Of a stretch of 9,436 nt of DNA, positions 6,813 through 9,436 are shown piece after piece. The notes beneath the pieces were generated by a model, which was given only the letters and a program-made list of their open reading frames with translations, did no database searches and had not been told where the DNA came from. The DNA is from Actinomycetota bacterium (lineage in GTDB: Bacteria > Actinomycetota > UBA4738): assembly GCA_005885015.1 (NCBI GenBank), contig VAYG01000058.1, positions 1 to 9,436 of the forward strand. Reading direction: 5' to 3'. Within the stretch, counting starts at the first letter, position 1. The number at the start of each line of letters is the position of its first letter. A program made the position numbers and the translations under genes.

Positions 6813-7294
6813 CGTCCCCCGAGCGGTGCAACCAGGGCGACGGCGACGCACCCCGCCCCGTCGCCGGAGAGACCCAGGCCCTCGGGCCTGGTGGCCTTCA
6901 CGGACACGGCCCCGGGAGCGACGGCCAGCGCGGCGGCAAGGTTCCTGCGGATCTCCTCCCGATGTGCGGCGATGTGGGGCCGCTCCGCGAGGAGCGTGAG
7001 GTCGCACGTCTGCGGGGCGAGCCCCCGCTCGGCGAGGAGCGCCACGACCCTGGCCAGTAGATCGAGGCCGGCGATCCCTTCGTAGGCCGGATCCGTGTCG
7101 GGGAAATGCTCGCCGAGGTCACCAAGGCCTCCCGCGCCGAGCAGCGCGTCGGCCAGCGCATGGCAGACCACGTCCCCGTCCGAATGCCCCGCCAACCCCG
7201 TCTCGCCCTCGAACCGCACGCCGCCGAGATACAGGGCGCGTCCGACGGCGGCGGGATGGAGATCGACGCCCAGTCCGACGCGGAGCTCGCTCAG
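6809..7294 (-). CDS. ispF: 2-C-methyl-D-erythritol 2,4-cyclodiphosphate synthase (IspF)
   Basis: IspF cyclises CDP-methylerythritol 2-phosphate to the 2,4-cyclodiphosphate in the MEP isoprenoid pathway, as a homotrimer with a divalent metal. The metal ligands are D11 and H13 (GVDLH) and H45 in GHSDGDVVCHAL. FPDTDPAYEG and VKATRPEGLGLSGDG are also diagnostic. The first ATG, GTG or TTG codon in frame is GTG 7219, but starting there would remove the first strand and two metal ligands. In-frame codons further upstream contain no ATG, GTG or TTG. I therefore place the start at CTG 7294, which overlaps the ispD TGA (CTGA) and has GGGAGG about 7 bases upstream; the result is 161 aa, the family length. 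The stop overlaps the rlmB GTG by 4 bases. The non-standard start is inferred. Confidence 0.93.
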   Translation of the reverse strand: MSELRVGLGVDLHPAAVGRALYLGGVRFEGETGLAGHSDGDVVCHALADALLGAGGLGDLGEHFPDTDPAYEGIAGLDLLARVVALLAERGLAPQTCDLTLLAERPHIAAHREEIRRNLAAALAVAPGAVSVKATRPEGLGLSGDGAGCVAVALVAPLGGR

Positions 7295-8022
7295 CGGTGG
7301 GCCTCCCTTCGCCCACCGGTGGGCGCGCCGACGGCCCGTTCGCCTCCCCGCTCCGCCAAGAAGAGCTCGCCCCGCCGCAGATCATCGGGCGTGGTGATCT
7401 TGAAGTTCGACGGCTCGCCCTCCACCGCGGCGATCTCGTAGCCGGCAGCCTCGAGGAGCATGGCGTCGTCGGTTCCAGAGAAGCCGGTCTCGGCAGCCCG
7501 TCTGTGGGAATCGCGGAGAGCCTCCGCCAGGAACGCCTGGGGCGTCTGCACCAGGCCGACCTCATGGCGGGGGACCGTCTCCATCACGAGGCCGTCGCGT
7601 ACCCGCTTCACCGTGTCGGGGCTCGATATGATCGGCACGGCCCCCTGCGCCCGGGCGAGCGCGTCGATCACCCGCACGTACAGGCCAGGCGTGGCGAAGG
7701 GCCGCGCCGCGTCATGGCACACGATCCGGTCCGGTCCGTCGGCCACGGCCCGGAGCCCGAGCTCAACGGACTCCTGGCGTGACGAGCCGCCCCGGCACAC
7801 GGCGACGGGGATGGGCGCTCCCGTCTCGGTCCACCGCGCGGCCAGTTCGACGTAGTCAGGGGGGACGACGACCACGACCCGATCGATCCGCCCGCACACC
7901 GCCATGGCCCGGTACGAGCGCAGAAACATGGGAACGCCGCCGAGCTCGACGAAGGCCTTGGCCCGCCTCCGCAGTCGATCGCCGGATCCGGCGGCAAGCA
8001 GCAGCGCGACCGTTCCTCCCAC
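7291..8022 (-). CDS. ispD: 2-C-methyl-D-erythritol 4-phosphate cytidylyltransferase (IspD)
   Basis: IspD couples methylerythritol 4-phosphate with CTP in the MEP pathway, one step before the kinase IspE, whose product is the substrate of IspF. The 243-residue protein has the nucleotide-binding loop LLAAGSGDRLRRRAKAF (8-24), GGSSRQESV, HDAARPF, QTPQAF, TDDAMLLE and the closing SNFKITTPDDL. After about residue 224 comes a short, charged, unconserved tail. GTG 8022 places the first strand at residue 4, as usual, but no clear ribosome site precedes it. The out-of-frame TRAM remnant of the upstream gene ends 20 bases before it, so coupling through the original PIN-TRAM stop codon may have been lost if the frameshift is real. 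ispF overlaps its stop. Confidence 0.96.
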   Translation of the reverse strand: MGGTVALLLAAGSGDRLRRRAKAFVELGGVPMFLRSYRAMAVCGRIDRVVVVVPPDYVELAARWTETGAPIPVAVCRGGSSRQESVELGLRAVADGPDRIVCHDAARPFATPGLYVRVIDALARAQGAVPIISSPDTVKRVRDGLVMETVPRHEVGLVQTPQAFLAEALRDSHRRAAETGFSGTDDAMLLEAAGYEIAAVEGEPSNFKITTPDDLRRGELFLAERGGERAVGAPTGGRREAHR

Positions 8023-8042
8023 AGCGGGAAGAGCGTATCGGT

Positions 8043-8246
8043 TCAGCTCTCCTCGTGGCGGGGCTCGTCGGTGTCGCCGTTGCCGGCAACCCGGGCGAAG
8101 ATCAGGCGGCCGGTGGACGTTTGCAGCGCGTTCGTCACGGTGACGGTGACCGTGTCTCCAAGGAGGTGATCGGCCTCCTCAACAACGACCATGGTCCCGT
8201 CGTCGAGGTACCCGATGGCCTGCCCGCTGTCGCGCCCCCGCTTCAG
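8043..8246 (-). pseudogene. TRAM-domain remnant, +1 frame relative to the PIN protein
   Basis: In the frame one base off the PIN gene, codons from 8246 to the TGA at 8043-8045 encode 67 residues. They match the TRAM domain that closes this protein family: GQAIGYLDDGTMVVVE, then LLGDTVTVTVTNALQTSTGRLIFARV. The expected first TRAM strand (about 15 residues, like LRPVVLPGE-x-L-x-V in relatives) is missing at the junction. An out-of-frame deletion of roughly 45-50 bases is the simplest reading. A miscounted base in the C5 run at 8235-8239 would also restore the frame but not the missing strand. The TRAM sequence itself is intact and free of stops, which argues for a recent event or an assembly error. 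It has no start codon or ribosome site of its own. Confidence 0.75.
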
Positions 8247-9048
8247 CCAGCGCGTGGATCGAGCGGACCCGGACGTCGAGCGCCGCAGCGAGCTTGGCCA
8301 GCCCGCTGTCGTTCGTCAGGAGCGCGGCTCCTCGAGCCCTGGCCACGCGGACCAGCTGGGTGTCGACCGGCTCGCCGTGCGGCCGCGCCTCCTCCACGAA
8401 GACCATGTCCACGGATGGATCGCGCTTCAACTCGACCAGGGTGTCCAGCGCCCGCCGGCCACGGGCTCGCCGGCCCGCGTTCGACGAGTCGGCCACCGTC
8501 TGAAGCTCGTCGAGCACCCCACGGGTGACCAGCAGGGTGCCGACCAGGAACCCCTGCTCGACCATGGCTTTGAGCCGGCTGTCGAGGATGACGCTGGCGT
8601 CGAGGACCACGACCTCTCCCGACAGGGTGCCCGCGGCCCGAGGCTTCACCCCGAACAGGCCGAACAGCTCCTCGCTCTTGGCCCGGCCGAGCTTGTACCC
8701 CATGTAGGCGAAGATGAGGTACACGGTCCCGACCACCGGGTACGCGGCTCGGGGCGGCAGGTGGAACAACGGAAAGGAGACCAGGGAGGCCAGCACGAGG
8801 CCGAGGGCCAGCCCGATCCCCCCGGCCAGGATCTCGGCCGCCGGGATGCGCCGCAGCTCGCGCTCGAGATCGGAGACCGCGCTGGCCGTCCTCCGTCCGA
8901 AAGCGCCCCCCAGGACATACCCCACCGCCGCGCCGAGGAGGGTTCCCACCAGGAGCCGGTCCGACTGCTCAGACCCGGCCCGGAAGACGACCTCCCATCC
9001 AACCAGGGCGAAGATCGCCACCATGATCAGCCGGATCACTTCGACCAT
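8179..9048 (-). CDS. Membrane PIN-domain protein (YacL/PIN-TRAM family), C-terminally frameshifted
   Basis: Relatives carry four transmembrane helices, a PIN ribonuclease-like domain and a C-terminal TRAM RNA-binding domain. Here the helices lie at about residues 2-22, 32-50, 73-95 and 103-120. The PIN domain follows from 145, with acidic site residues D150 and D156 (VLDASVILDSR), E181 (DELQ), D229 (VDTQLV) and D247 (LLTNDSGL). After IHALAEA the frame departs from the family and ends in 19 basic residues (GARQRAGHRVPRRRDHGRC), while the real TRAM coding continues in another frame. I chose ATG 9048, with AGGG upstream, because the first helix starts there; GTG 9219 would add 57 Pro/Arg-rich residues. 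In relatives it sits between carD or disA and ispD, as here. The exact role of the family is not settled. Confidence 0.85.
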   Translation of the reverse strand: MVEVIRLIMVAIFALVGWEVVFRAGSEQSDRLLVGTLLGAAVGYVLGGAFGRRTASAVSDLERELRRIPAAEILAGGIGLALGLVLASLVSFPLFHLPPRAAYPVVGTVYLIFAYMGYKLGRAKSEELFGLFGVKPRAAGTLSGEVVVLDASVILDSRLKAMVEQGFLVGTLLVTRGVLDELQTVADSSNAGRRARGRRALDTLVELKRDPSVDMVFVEEARPHGEPVDTQLVRVARARGAALLTNDSGLAKLAAALDVRVRSIHALAEAGARQRAGHRVPRRRDHGRC

Positions 9049-9317
9049 GACGCCCTGCGAACCGTCCTGGCCCGGCCTCCTGCCGTTGCCTCGGAACAGG
9101 GGTACGGGCTCGGGGGGATCTCCCTCCGCCGCCAGGCGAAGCGCCGGGGGGCCGTCCTCCTGGGGATCCGGCCGAGCGATCTTCCTGGCGGGGCGCCGGC
9201 GTAGTTTGGCTGGCTTCACGTTGACGGCGCCCGGCCGGAACGGGCGGCGGCCAGATACCGGCGGCGCCTGCCTCCCAGTCGGGTTTTCGGCCGATCCGGC
9301 TAAACGCTTGAAACCGC
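9049..9317 (-). other. Gap between the second carD and the PIN gene
   Basis: The part from 9049 to 9219 is open in the PIN frame and could encode a Pro/Arg-rich N-terminal extension from GTG 9219, but no ribosome site precedes that codon. The part from 9220 to 9317 has GC-rich repeats of GGCGGCG type and no gene that I can support. No T-rich terminator is visible after carD, so read-through into the PIN gene is likely. Confidence 0.4.
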
Positions 9318-9436
9318 CTAGATCTGTGCCTGGTAGGCCTCTTCGAGGACTCGGTCCAGCATGGCCTCCGCCTTCTCCTCGGTGGAGTCGAAGGCGAACG
9401 TCAGCTCCGAGATCAGGATCTGCCGGGCCTTGGCCA
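9318..9436 (-). CDS. carD: CarD-family transcription factor, second copy (C-terminal end only)
   Basis: The 38 residues inside the window, ending at TAG 9320-9318, match the last helices of CarD: AKARQILISELTFAFDSTEEKAEAMLDRVLEEAYQAQI read in pieces against the first copy's LAKAREILLSELTLAFDSTAEHAEAML. The two copies are clearly paralogous over this stretch but differ in their last few residues. This copy heads the canonical carD-PIN-ispD-ispF operon, so it is probably the ancestral, housekeeping CarD. The N-terminal polymerase-binding domain lies beyond the window. Confidence 0.92.
   Translation of the reverse strand, partial: AKARQILISELTFAFDSTEEKAEAMLDRVLEEAYQAQI

Noticed and set aside
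6813..7007. N-terminal extension of rlmB back to 7007
   Set aside because: It would lie entirely within ispF in another frame and is Arg-rich; the GTG at 6812 has ribosome site and GTGA coupling.
6207..7085. 292-aa plus-strand ORF
   Set aside because: It covers rlmB and ispF in antisense, is low-complexity Arg/Pro/Gly sequence, and has no recognisable motif.
8235..8246. Programmed ribosomal frameshift joining PIN and TRAM
   Set aside because: The G5 run could allow slippage, but a conserved TRAM strand is missing at the junction and no stimulatory structure or stop is nearby; a deletion or sequence error explains more.
8191..9204. 337-aa plus-strand ORF
   Set aside because: It is antisense to the well-supported membrane PIN gene, is His/Asp/Gly-rich without a domain, and is typical of mirror frames in GC-rich genes.

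Overview
The window is GC-rich, and its protein signatures point to an actinobacterial or closely related lineage. CarD reads like the mycobacterial protein (WSRRYKANL, RMLAKAR). The sigma factor reads like HrdB/SigA (RGMAFLD, EKFDYTRGYKFSTYATWWIRQAI, SKLRHPSRAQ). The order carD - membrane PIN/TRAM protein - ispD - ispF - rlmB - tRNA-Thr is familiar from Actinobacteria and Firmicutes. The taxon is an inference from motifs; no search was run.

Left block (1-2190). A possible gene 3' end lies at 1-162. A leftward cluster follows, listed here in transcription order: a 22-codon leader ORF, a 102-aa CxxC/CxxC zinc-ribbon protein, a 60-aa zinc-finger-like protein, and a full CarD transcription factor. 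The first three are joined by TGATG and ATGA stop/start overlaps. Divergent from it is a rightward pair, a cold-shock protein (65 aa) and a stand-alone Lrp/AsnC ligand-binding (RAM) protein (78 aa). The divergent region between them is rich in hairpins.

Middle block (2191-5907). An RpoD/HrdB-type sigma factor and a short-chain dehydrogenase lie on the minus strand. Divergent from the dehydrogenase is a PlsC-type acyltransferase, possibly preceded by a short upstream ORF.

Right block (5908-9436, all minus). This is a compact operon starting with a second carD, cut by the window edge. Next come a membrane PIN-domain protein whose TRAM domain is out of frame, ispD and ispF (MEP isoprenoid pathway), rlmB (23S rRNA 2'-O-methyltransferase) and tRNA-Thr(UGU). 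Gene borders are very tight. ispF appears to start at a CTG overlapping the ispD stop, rlmB starts at a GTG overlapping the ispF stop, and the rlmB reading frame runs into the tRNA, ending at a TAA in its anticodon loop. cysS, often found between ispF and rlmB, is absent.

The window is mostly housekeeping and transcription control: two CarD paralogues, a primary-type sigma factor, a cold-shock protein and an AsnC-type regulator within 9.4 kb. The least explained parts are the coupled zinc-protein/CarD cluster and the broken TRAM domain. I saw no CRISPR array, insertion sequence, phage gene or defence system.
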